Origin: Scedosporium boydii
Taxonomy: Eukaryota > Ascomycota > Sordariomycetes > Microascales > Microascaceae
Reading direction: 5' to 3'
NCBI GenBank assembly: GCA_002221725.1
Contig: NJFT01000101.1
Location: 1-64,000, forward strand
DNA: 64,000 nt
In this document: in pieces, positions 1 to 10,163 of the stretch
Numbering within the stretch: the stretch's first letter is position 1
Layout of the letters: every line of letters starts with the position of its first letter
Program-made: the position numbers and the translations under genes
Notes under the pieces: model-generated
What the model saw: the letters and a program-made list of their open reading frames with translations, nothing else
Told to the model about the DNA's origin: nothing
Databases searched by the model: none

Positions 1-700
1 CCGGATTAATTTTTTTTCTTTTTTTTTTTTTTTTTGCCTGCGTCTTCCAGGTCCAATCTACCTACGCTACTTGCATCAATACTTGTTCCGACTCTCCCTC
101 TTCCTTGTGCGCGCCAAAAAGACCGAAAGAAAGGTGCCACCTTGCCCGCGTAGAAGGCTAATCCGCCGTCCTAATTCACTTGACAAATCTTGCCAACCTT
201 AAACTGGAGAAACTCTATGTCGGCTACTCCGTTATCGAATAGGTGATAGAAGCATTGATCAACTTTCACCCCACGATCTGGGAGAGCCCGGAACGAACTC
301 GACAACGGGACCCCTTTCCGCCCCGTACACACGCCGCCTTCTCTCCCTAAGCTTAATCCCCGAAAGGAAAAACGAGATCAAAGTTTCCTTGCGAGTTTGA
401 AGAGGAGAAGCCATGAGGTAAAACCGACACTAATGCGCCCCTTGTTCCCCCCTTGTCCCTGGTCTCCCATCGTCCCGTTCCATAAATCAGACCGTCTCCC
501 CGTGCCTTGACCCGTCCACCAAACTCCTCCAGCCTGTGTATCCCTTACGCACATACTCTCCCTCTCTTCCGAGCACGAGCACCGAGGACTACGGAATAGG
601 GGCCAGGACCTACCCATCACGAGTGACGCCGATTCGAGCGACCATGGCGATGAGGGCCATTTCTAGACCCTTTGCTAACAACCATTATCCCACAGCACAA
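1..700. other. 5' flank and probable leader of the SFL1-like gene
   Basis: No gene is supported here. There is a long T tract at about 9-35 and pyrimidine-rich DNA beyond it, typical of fungal promoters and leaders. Just before the preferred start codon there is a branch-point-like CTAAC at about 675-679 and a CAG at 693-695, so a leader intron may end at 695. Its donor was not identified with confidence; GTAAAA near 418 is one candidate. Confidence 0.5.
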
Positions 701-2877
701 ATGGCTGCCGTTGCTGAAACTCCCCAACGATCTGCCACCCTCGCAGATTGCTCCGACGACCACATCACAAGCCGAATCGTTCCTATCCCAACTCCCAAGA
801 TCCAGATGACGGCGCCTTCACCCGGAGAGCCGATGGAAATCAGCTCTCCAACCAAGCCTTTTGCCAAGATGGCCTCCAGCGCCGGCGCCAGCCCGACCTC
901 CAGCGGCCCCGTCGCCCACAACGGTATCGTGAACGCGAACGCCAATGTCAACGGTGCCGCGCCGACATCCACGCCGACCCCCAGCGAGAAGAAGCCCATC
1001 CCATCGGCCGACCAATCTGCGCTATCTAATCCCTCTTCGATGCCCGCGCCCCCAGCTGCCGCCGCGGCCGCCGTACATCAGCCAAAGATTGTCCAGACGG
1101 CATTCATACACAAGTTGTATAAGTGAGTGGCCAACCGCTTCTGCACTGGCCCTGAGGAAGACATCGACACATCTCATATGGGACTTGGGAGGGCTAACAA
1201 CTAAATCGTAGCATGCTTGAGGATCAAAGCATCCAGCACCTGATCTCATGGTCACCCAGCGCCGAAAGCTTCGTTATGTCGCCGACGGCAGATTTCTCAA
1301 AAGTCTTGGCGTATGATGTCCTCACACCCCCCGACTTCCTCGCCGCGCAATGACTTGTTCAATCACTCACTTGAGCAATGTAGGCAATACTTCAAACATA
1401 CTAATATCTCCTCGTTTGTTCGTCAATTGAACATGTACGGGTTCCATAAAGGTAAGGCATATGCGTCCCATCTCTCTCCTCTTCTTCCTTCTTCGCCTTG
1501 AACGACCACGGATGAGGGCTAATTGATGGCGCAGTGAGCGATGTCTTCCATACTGGCAACCCCGAGACCGCCCTCTGGGAATTCAAGCACGGCAACGGCA
1601 ACTTCAAGCGAGGTGACTTGGTTGGTCTGCGAGAGATTAAGCGACGCGCATCGAAGCACGCTCTCGTTCATCGCGAGTTCAATAGCCAGAAGCCCAGTCC
1701 CTTGCAGCCAGGCGCACCTGCCGAACCTATGCCAATGACACCGGATGGCAACGACCCGAGGCTCGTTGGAATGGAACACAGCCTCTACGATATGGGAATC
1801 AGGTTGCAGAGGAGCGAGGAGCAGGTAAATGCCATGCACATGAAGCACCAGGCTGTCAGTGAAGTGCTAGGCAAGGTGATGCAGCTCAACCAAGAACTGT
1901 CAAGGGCTCTCCTTGCGCTTGTGCCCAGCCCCGACCACCCTGTTCACCGAGATGGTATGCGACTTTATCCTAATTCCTAGGCTTCTGTCTTTTCCTACTG
2001 GTACTACGTCTACATAATATTAGAGAAGGGTGCGCTAACGTGTGTGTCTTTAGTGGTTGCCCTCCAAGGTGAATTTCAGAGACAATCTGATGTGCTGCGG
2101 GCTATCGACGAACCCCACGAGCACTTCCCAAACAGCCGACAACAGTATTTCTCTAATATCGATAATGCGCCTATTTCGCCGCGCCAACTAGCCCAAGATG
2201 ATCCGCGACGAAGCACCCTTGCCGTCCCCCATCGCAATAATTTCTATCGCCCGCCCGTCTCCTCTAATCTGTCCGTCAGCGTCACACCCCGCCGTGCCTT
2301 CGGTTCGTTTAGTTCAAGTACTGCTCAGACATCACCCAGCTCTCTCCGTGGGCCACCTCCTCCGCCACCGGCGCCCCACCCCCTCTCGAACGTTGAGCCT
2401 GCTCCAAGCCACCTGACCCGACGACACACCTCCGCTGACATTCGGGCCCACGGCTGGCAGGGCCAGCCTAACCACACCCCCTACCCCGCCGCGCCGGGTG
2501 GACCTCCTCCACCACCAGTTGGTCAATGGCCTCCTTCGCCGAACCGTCTCGCACCTGAGGACCAGCGTATCCGAGAGTCTTTCTCGAATTACTCTCTTTC
2601 TGCGGCGTCCCAACAGGCCCGCCCACATTCACGACCAACTACCCCGCCGCCTCCATTTGCCAACGGTATATCCGGACCAGACTCCTTTGGGAGCTGGTCC
2701 TTCAACTCGGCGGGCGGTCGTGAGAACAAGAACTTAGCGGTCAGGGATAGCTCTGGACCCCCAACACGGCGTGGGAGCATGGCACATATTCTCAACCCGG
2801 CGGATACGGCTGAGAGGGAAGACGAAGACGAGGATCCACGAGGAGACGATGACCGGAAACGGAAACGCATGCAGTAA
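701..2877 (+). CDS. SFL1: HSF-type DNA-binding transcription factor, SFL1-like
   Basis: Five coding exons: 701-1122, 1212-1310, 1384-1451, 1535-1954 and 2054-2877, giving 610 aa. The spliced product carries a complete heat-shock-factor DNA-binding domain at about residues 130-235, including QYFKHTNISSFVRQLNMYGF and FKRGDLVGLREIKRR. The order and wording match the SFL1 branch (yeast flocculation suppressor) better than HSF1. A heptad-rich segment near residues 280-330 could form the trimer coiled coil. The rest is low-complexity Pro/Ser-rich, ending in an acidic then basic tail (EDEDEDPRGDDDRKRKRMQ), probably a nuclear localisation signal. In yeast SFL1 represses flocculation and filamentation genes; the role here is inferred. 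An in-frame ATG at 644 is an alternative start, but a likely intron acceptor at 695 favours 701. Confidence 0.88.
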
Positions 2878-3995
2878 GAGGGTTGAAAGCTTTGGAATAG
2901 CTCTATTCCGCACAACAGACAGAGGATGTTGTCGCACTTTGGCGTAACCCCAGCGCTAAGATCAATCCTTGGTGTCGACTCCATCTTACAACCCGGCGCC
3001 GAGGAAAAACAGAACCAATTGACGACACAACGGTCTCTCCGTTAACCCTCCCGGGACTCGGCTCCTGACTTTTTGTATATTCAAACTCTCGAAATGACAG
3101 GCGGCGGGCTAATATCGAGCACGCGACATACAGTCGTACTAATATCGTGGTCTCCATTAGACCTCGATCTAACAGGGAAAAAAGTCTTTGCCCTTCTTTG
3201 TTACAACGTTTACAGGCGGATATGGCCGGCTCGCCTTGAAAACTCGAAACACGAAGCGACAGGCTTGTCTAGTATTCAGGATCCAGCATTCGTTCATTTG
3301 GATATCAACAGGCCAAAAGGATGTTTTCTACGTGTATTTTACTTTCCAATATCCTTCTCCTCGGCATGAGAGGAGACTTTGTTTCAACATCAACTTCAAC
3401 GTGGGGTATATAATGGATTAGGGTGGCGGGCCTGTTTTGGGACCCTTTGCCAATAGCTTTGGATCCTTCTTTTGATTTTTTTCCCCCCTTATCTTTGGTT
3501 TTTGCGGAGCCGTGACGGAGAAAAAGGAGACTTCTCCCATTTTCATTGCTTTTGCCCTTTTCTTTCACTTTCCTTTTATTTTTGGCTACGGAGACATGGC
3601 AGCGAGATTCGCGGCGGGCGGCGGCATGGATGACTCTTATGAGGACACGCATGGAGACAGCGGAGGGCTTCTTTTTGGAGCGCGTTATTGCATCGGTTAT
3701 AGGGAAATGGGAATGGCGGTGGGGACATGTCATAGGCTTTTTGTTATTTACTGGTTGTGATGTATTCAAAGATGTGGTAGTAATTTTGGTGGTATTTTCT
3801 GTTCGTTCACATGTTGATGGTGGGCAGAGCTGATAATGGGACTCTGTTCCTCGACAGCTACTTATAAAAGAAAAGGACTTCAACCACCTGCACGCAACCA
3901 AGGAGGCCACGGGTGACTCGTCTCTGTATTGCAGAAATAGAACCAAATGGGTATATCGTGATGCTAACGCCGTTCGAACTCCTCCATATGCCTGA
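2878..3995. other. Convergent intergenic region
   Basis: Tail-to-tail spacer holding the 3' untranslated regions of the SFL1-like gene and the minus-strand lysine-rich gene. It contains T- and C-runs (about 3470-3490). Open frames across it lack codon character and domain resemblance. Confidence 0.5.
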
Positions 3996-4802
3996 CTAAT
4001 TGTACTCTCCACATATTCCCGCATCTGGTACATTCTCTGGTGTTTCGGTATCTTCCTCGGTCTTCTGTTTCTTTGGCTTCTTCTTCTTCTTCTTTTTCTT
4101 TTTGCGCGCCGGTTCGTTGGGGTTCGTATCTAAGCCTTCCGGGGGTCCATTCGGCCCTGCCGACGACTTTGTATTGACCTCAGGCGTGTCCTCACTCTCG
4201 CACTCATTCTCATCTGCCCCGTCTAATCCCGCTTGCTCCTTTGCAGCTGCCGCGGCAGCAGCCGCAGTCGCAGCCGCCACAAGCGGGTGCTCTTTAGGCT
4301 GCCCTGCCACAGCCACCGGGCCAGTCCTCCTCGCCTTCTTGTTCCTCCCCAGACCGCTTCTGCCCTCGTCCTCATCATCACTTTCCGCCGGCGCATCCTG
4401 TTTCCGATTCCCATATTTTCCATTTGACTTGTCTTCTCTTTGCCGTTTCCCCAGCAACTTCCTCTTCAGCGCAAGATCCTCCCTCGCCGCGTTTGCTTTC
4501 TGCTGCGCGGCCGCATCTCGCCCGGCACCGATCCCGACGTTCGGTTCTAGCGCCGTGAAGTCGTCTTCGTCTTCTAGTCTCCTCCGCTGGGATTCTTGCT
4601 GCTGATTCTTCGGGCCTCCCGACGCGAGGGAGGAGAACGCAGCTGAGGCTTTGGAGGCGGAGGAGCTCGTGGGTTGAGGGAGGGACGCGCCGAAGAGGGA
4701 TTGGGCTTTGGACTGTTTCGTTGCGAGCAGGAGGGAGATGCGGTTGCGGAGGTCGAGGGGGCAGGGGGTTATTGTTTGGGGTGGAGGGTTGGAGGGAGCC
4801 AT
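3996..4802 (-). CDS. Lysine-rich, probably nucleolar protein of unknown function
   Basis: A single-exon frame of 268 aa from ATG at 4802. I do not recognise a named family with certainty. The N-terminus (LDLRNRISLLLATKQSKAQSLFG, residues about 17-39) and the central segment with EDDFTALEPNVGIGAG and LLGKRQRED look like ordered conserved motifs. Around them lie an alanine run, acidic stretches and, near the C-terminus, an unbroken run of about ten lysines followed by KPKKQK. This composition suggests a small nuclear or nucleolar protein. It is divergently placed from the pseudo-protease gene. The longer open frame to 4835 has no ATG upstream of 4802. An unnamed fungal DUF family is the likeliest home. 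Confidence 0.7.
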   Translation of the reverse strand: MAPSNPPPQTITPCPLDLRNRISLLLATKQSKAQSLFGASLPQPTSSSASKASAAFSSLASGGPKNQQQESQRRRLEDEDDFTALEPNVGIGAGRDAAAQQKANAAREDLALKRKLLGKRQREDKSNGKYGNRKQDAPAESDDEDEGRSGLGRNKKARRTGPVAVAGQPKEHPLVAAATAAAAAAAAKEQAGLDGADENECESEDTPEVNTKSSAGPNGPPEGLDTNPNEPARKKKKKKKKKPKKQKTEEDTETPENVPDAGICGEYN

Positions 4803-5622
4803 CTTTTGTGGTGGTGGTAGTGGCGCGGAAACCACCCTCCTCGGATTCTCTCCTTTTTTGTGATCGGAGTCGGAGTGGTGTGTGTGAGATGTTGCTTTTG
4901 TTGGGCAAGATCGAGATTGTCTTTGGCAGATCTCAGATCGTCAAAGCGGAAAAGAAAAAAAAATCCCCGCGTATTTTCATTGATAAGAAGCTCTTATCGG
5001 AAGTGTGGCTGAGAGGTCTTGCCAGCTGGCAGGCTATGTGTCGATCTTTCATGCTTTCGGTAGCTTAAAGCCTTAAACGCACTTCTTGGCGGGAACTCCC
5101 TCAATCCATTGATGCTTGGCGCAGAGGTCCAAGCCATCCACGCCGCCTCCTGGTAATGATCTGACCCTGACAGGAAATCCTTCGGATACTTTCGACAACC
5201 CACAAACGTCGACATCTACGCATTGTGCAGGATGGGCATGCAGGTTGATTGCCTCAGATGACCGGGGTGGGTTTCACCTGTTATGGGAAGAGATGGCAGA
5301 TCGCAATCGAGCCAGGAACCAAAGGCCGAGACGGGATGGGGGCTTGATGGCTTGGGACTTAATTTCACGGCTTCCATGGACTCGGTCGACCAACACCAGC
5401 ACCAACGCAAGGTTGCATCAAAGGAATCCCAAACTTGGGAGGCCTGGACTGCGAGACTCTGGAGGATGGGTGTAAAGGGGGGGAGGGGGGGAACAGCTTC
5501 AGCAGCGCAGCTTTTACAATCATCAGCTAGCTCATCTTCTTGTTTTTGCGTGTCTCGCTGTCTAGATCGATGGAGATATATGCCCCTCTTCGATGAATTA
5601 CATACCTTTCTGAGTCTTCACG
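4803..5622. other. Divergent promoter region
   Basis: Shared upstream region of the minus-strand lysine-rich gene and the plus-strand pseudo-protease gene. It contains an A-tract near 4952-4962 and G-runs at about 5477-5491. No coding frame here is convincing. Confidence 0.5.
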
Positions 5623-7913
5623 ATGAGGAGGATAGCCATCTTGCTTCCGCTCCTATGCTCCGACACGACATACGCGCAAGTTCATCTAAACTACTCGACT
5701 CTGTATCCCTTCGACCCGGTGGCAGCGGAAACCCTCGGTGATGATATCCTTCACTACATGGTGCCTGTGAGATTTGGAACCCCGCCGTTATTGAGATATC
5801 TTGTCCCAGCTGTAGGAAACTCAGCTACAAAGGTCATACTGAGAGACGCGTGCGTGGAATTCGAGGAGCCCGCGGTTTGTCAATGGGGATCGTGTAAGTG
5901 ACCGTTGCGTCTTTTGTCCTTATCTTATTTTTCCGTAGTGGCCGATTCCACCTGGCCAACGCTGGGAGCAAAAAACAAAAGATTGACTAACACCGGGCGG
6001 TTCCTAGACAACCTCTCAGCATCATCAACAAGCAATACCGACGGGATCAACAGCGAAGACCTCGCCTTCCATGACGTGCTTCAGATAGGGAATATAGAGC
6101 TGGCCGCGGCCGACCTGACGATATTTTATGATCCCGCCCGGAGACTCGTCACTCAGCCCGGCACCTTGGGGCTCGGCAGGAGAATATCTAGCGAGGCGCC
6201 ACGGAGTATACCAGAGGCGATGACTGAGAAAGAGCTCATTACCTCTCCGGCTTATAGTATCTGGGCTGATAACAGTGGTAAGTTGTGCTATTAACAAATA
6301 AAACCACGACCTGCCCTGGGTAACTGACTAGATCCCCTCTTGGTCCCACCTCCCTCGCAGATGGTACATCCGGGCACATTCTCTTTGGAGCCGTCGACTC
6401 GTCTAAATTTAGCGGGAAGCTCTCAAGGCTGGTGCAGCCGCCCCTCGACGACGACTGGGGCAACATCGTCCTCCGGGCCGACCTCGTTTCTTTCAGACCC
6501 AGCGTCAACGCCGAGCCCCTGACAAACGGCACCGGTCGCATAACTATCGATCCCTTTGAGCCCTTCTCCTGGGTGCCCAACAAAATCGTCGAGCCCATCC
6601 AATCGTACTTGGGAGGTGCCGTTAACCTTAGCCGCCAAGGAAGGCCCCGCGTAATGGTACCCTGTGCGACGGCACGCCAATCCTCCGCTAGGCTAACTAT
6701 CCGCTTAGGCGGGAACCTCGGCGTCGTGGAGATTCAGCTCGCCGGCGCGGATCTCATCATCCCCGAGGCCGTCTGGTCCGAGACGGGATACAGCGCCGAG
6801 GCAGGGCGTGAAGTACCGTGGTGCTTGCTTGGGCTGCAAGATTGGGAAAACAAGAGCTCTACTGAATGGTCTTACGAGGCAAGACCGACCTTCGGCATCA
6901 AGCTCGGCGCATCCGTGCTGAGGAATATGTACATGGTTTTTGACACCGTGAATAAGGAGATTTCCTTCGCACCGCTGAAGTTCTCTGGGGACATGGAACC
7001 GGACGAATCGACCACCGTTAGCTTCGAGTCCAATGGATCCAAGGCTCCATTATCGGTGCCAGCTCCTGAACTAGCCAGCAGTGACACCAGTGACCCCGGG
7101 AGTTCCGGTAGCTCAGGCTCCAAGCGCGCGCTCTCTACTGGGGCGATAGCTGGAATAGTTGTTGGTTCTGTCCTCGGTGCCGGCCTGCTTATCGCCGCCG
7201 CCCTGTTCTTCCTTCGAAAGAGGAAGAAGGTCAACTACGACGCCGTCGCCGATGCCGAACTCCCTGGCGACCTCCCCTCCAATTCTCCAGAGATGCTCGG
7301 CGTCGCAGCGACAGCTGAAAAAAAGGGAGGGAACATCGGATGGTGGCGGAGGGGTAAAAGGAATCTTGGCATGCCACCCGCGACTACACTCTCGACGGTT
7401 GCCGAGGAGCAGACCGTCTCGACCCCGACGCCTGCCCCCGCCGAGTTGGAAATGGCCTTAGCTCTGTCTGCGAAAGGACACTTACACGACTACCCCGGAG
7501 CTAGTCCCGTGGAATTAGGGAGCCCTGATGTGCCTAGCCCTGTGGAATTGGAGGCCCCCGGCCTGGTTGTTAGACCTGTCGAGCTGGAAACGCCTGGTGG
7601 TGTGGCGCGGCCGGCTGAGCTGGATACGTCTCCCGTGATTAGGCGCAAACCCGTAAGTCAGAGCATGATACAGCGGTCGGTGGTGGAGGGGTTACCCACG
7701 CAAAGTGGGCTAGTGGAAGAAGTAAAACACTCTGCAGAAACGGTGGAAGTAGTGCAGCCTCCTGCTGAGACGGTAAAAGAAGTCGAGCCCGCTGTTGAAA
7801 TAGCAAGGGAGGCTAAGACTGTGGAGGAAACAAGGCCGGCCGCGGTAGAGAAGCCGAAAAAGGCTCCGTCTCCGTTTGATCCACAGGCATGGAGGAAGAG
7901 GATATATAGATGA
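5623..7913 (+). CDS. Membrane-anchored aspartyl-protease-fold protein with lost catalytic motifs
   Basis: Three exons, 5623-5893, 5939-6277 and 6361-7913, give 720 aa. The layout is a short signal peptide, an A1 (pepsin-like) fold to about residue 430, a Ser-rich linker, one transmembrane helix (about 466-488) followed by RKRKK, and a 225-residue cytoplasmic tail. Fold landmarks are clear: VPVRFGTPP at about 47-55, GHILFGAVDSSKFSGKL at about 208-224 and a final VLRNMYMVFD segment. However, the first active-site motif, normally DTGSSDLWV, reads AVGNSATKV (Ala63 replaces Asp). The second, normally D(S/T)GT, reads DPFEP (Asp267 kept, Ser/Thr and Gly lost). The tail contains repeated PVELxxP units and Val/Glu-rich repeats. 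It is probably a non-catalytic surface receptor or scaffold related to yapsin-type proteases. Function is unknown. Intron 1 is only 45 bp. Confidence 0.85.
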
Positions 7914-8270
7914 GGCAGGGGCGTCGCGCTTTGAGGGCGTTTTAGTCTGTACCATTTGTTTGAACAATACTCATATCAAGGATTCTGAGTTGTAGATTCG
8001 AGGTGTGAGATCCTCGTCGAACAAAGCACCCGTGAGACAAGTAGACATGCTGTCGAAACTAAGAATTAAGTATTATCTATATGCCCCAAAAAGAAAAGAG
8101 AAGAAACAAACTTTTGTTGGTCGGGGTATCTCTTCGCCCTCAGCTGCATCCGCCTCTCTTACACAAAGCCCCTATCCACGGGCCCTTTTCCAAGTCATCA
8201 TCCTCATGCCATTCATGAAAAGTATCGTACAAGTTTACATAGAAAGGAAAGGAAAGCTCCACGAGAGCAC
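7914..8270. other. Convergent 3' spacer
   Basis: A 357-bp tail-to-tail spacer between the pseudo-protease gene and DLT1, presumably 3' untranslated sequence of both. Nothing else is seen. Confidence 0.5.
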
Positions 8271-9578
8271 TCAACCACCACCTTGAGCGTCCTCGAACCG
8301 CACAACGGATCCCGTCCCCGAAATTCCAGATCGTACACTCCCGGTGCCACTGTGGGGATACGGCAGCCTGGTCTGCGCGAACGAATCCAAGCTAGAAACG
8401 AGTGAGGCGGCCCTAGAGGCGGAGTCAGAGTCGGGCCACATACTCTTCGGCGTGGTGGGCGCCGTGCGGAAAGCAGCATCTCCGGTTGCCACGGACGGCG
8501 TCCTCGCGAGGATCCGTCGAGGGATGGTGACTCTAGAGGACCCGCTGCTGCTAGACGTCTGCGGTCGCAACGAGGCGTCACTAGAGCTGTAGCTGCCGCT
8601 CGAAGTGAAGTAGCTGCTAGAGGACGAATCGTCGAGATGGTCGGGGTTCAGAGGTCTCATAGACCTTAGGACCTCGGCGAAGAGGTGCATTAGGTGCCGG
8701 AAGTCGGCGTTTGATATGGGCCGGGTTGAGAACCGGGCGGCCTCGTAGCACGTGAGAAATTCCGATACTGTCGGAGTGAATTTGAGGACGCGCAGACTGG
8801 ATAAGTGGCCGACGTAATCGCGAAGGCTCATACTGAGGGGTCGGTGTAGAAGTGCGACGACATCAGGGTCGAGCATTGGTTGGATACCCTCAACTACGTC
8901 CGGTTCTGTCTGAGGCATTGGCGGGGCGAGGGTAAGTGCCTTTGCCTCGATGAGATTAGGAAATTCCACAAAGACGGTGCTATACTGGATATCCGCGAGG
9001 TCAGGCGATATGGGCGACCCCCATCCCAACTGCTCAACCTCGTTCGAAACAGGCTCGTGGGGCGGAAGCACGACCCTAGTATCCTCCTCCTCCTCGACCG
9101 TCGCAGACCTCCTCAGTCTGAAAAAATATCTTGAGGTGCTGCGCTTCTCAACATCCCCATCCTGACTGATCCTAGTATCCGTACCACGGGATTCATCTGT
9201 AACCGCGGCTTCGAGAGGAGGTTGTCGAATTCGAGGTCGAGCATCGTACGCAACGGCCGCACTCCTGTCAAGCCCATACTTGATAAGTCGGTGCACCACC
9301 GGATGCAAGTCCCCCTTTTCGATTGGTATCCACTGCTTCGGGATCGACGCGAGGGCCGTCTTATTTATGTACAGCCTCGTCGCATAGATGAAGGATACGA
9401 TGAGGAGCGTCATCAGGTAGCACACCGCCACTATCCATATGTTATAAATCTGGTTGTTTCGCCATGCGCGGTAGATGACGTCGCAGGGCGTGACGACGAG
9501 GAGCGCGACCAGGAGGACGTAGAAGACGGTATAGAACGCATTGTATATGAAGCGGAAGACGGTGTGGGCGGAAACCAT
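8271..9578 (-). CDS. DLT1: DLT1 family membrane protein (defect at low temperature)
   Basis: Single exon, 435 aa, ATG at 9576-9578. Two transmembrane helices lie near the N-terminus (about residues 10-32 and 44-68). Between and after them are family signatures: TPCDVIYRAWRNNQIYNIW, YATRLYINKTALASIPKQW and IPIEKGDLHPVVHRLI. The large C-terminal region is cytoplasmic in character: charged, with Ser-rich low-complexity stretches after about residue 330 and a conserved core around SLRDYVGHLSSLRV. Yeast DLT1 is needed for growth in the cold and its molecular role is not established. The gene is head-to-tail upstream of NDC1 on the same strand with 585 bp between them. Confidence 0.9.
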   Translation of the reverse strand: MVSAHTVFRFIYNAFYTVFYVLLVALLVVTPCDVIYRAWRNNQIYNIWIVAVCYLMTLLIVSFIYATRLYINKTALASIPKQWIPIEKGDLHPVVHRLIKYGLDRSAAVAYDARPRIRQPPLEAAVTDESRGTDTRISQDGDVEKRSTSRYFFRLRRSATVEEEEDTRVVLPPHEPVSNEVEQLGWGSPISPDLADIQYSTVFVEFPNLIEAKALTLAPPMPQTEPDVVEGIQPMLDPDVVALLHRPLSMSLRDYVGHLSSLRVLKFTPTVSEFLTCYEAARFSTRPISNADFRHLMHLFAEVLRSMRPLNPDHLDDSSSSSYFTSSGSYSSSDASLRPQTSSSSGSSRVTIPRRILARTPSVATGDAAFRTAPTTPKSMWPDSDSASRAASLVSSLDSFAQTRLPYPHSGTGSVRSGISGTGSVVRFEDAQGGG

Positions 9579-10163
9579 CGTGGCTGAAGACAGGCGGCGG
9601 AATCGTAGAGGAGGCGGTGGAGGGTTGGAATCTCGCCGGCAGACCAGGGGGGGATGGCGAGCTTGGAGACCTCTTAGCAGAGGTCGGGCTCGGCAGGTAT
9701 CTGCAGGCGCGTTGGCAGCGGTATTGGCAGCAATCGAGGGTTCATGGCTAGATATAATGGGCTATTCATGGGAAGAATAAGTCATCGATTCATACTGAGT
9801 CCTCGAAGCCGGTTGGAGCGATACGAAACCCAACCACGGGATTTGGTCTCGTTGGGGTGCATGGTGCAGACGACAAGGTGATGGCATTCGTTCGTTCGGG
9901 AAAAGGAAATTAAGCTCCCCACGTCGCAAACCGGGTAACTTCATAGCCCCGATAGATAAATACGTATCGAAAGAGCCAAGCAACTAACACCCGGACAGAG
10001 GTTAAGACAACATCAACATCATCGAATCATTGTTTTTTACGTCTTTATCCATTCATATCTTTGCCATGGTACACATAAAACCGCCATCGTTACGATAATT
10101 GCAACCTTTTTGGTACTGTACATATTATTTCGCCTCGTGATTAGGCACTGCGAGATGGACATT
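9579..10163. other. DLT1 promoter / NDC1 3' region
   Basis: A 585-bp spacer between two minus-strand genes. It should hold the DLT1 promoter and leader and the NDC1 3' end. No other feature is evident. Confidence 0.45.

Noticed and set aside
3305..4033. 242-codon minus-strand frame
   Set aside because: It lies across the convergent 3' spacer and overlaps the end of the lysine-rich gene. Composition is mixed basic with no motif, and the start at 4033 is not supported by an upstream promoter.
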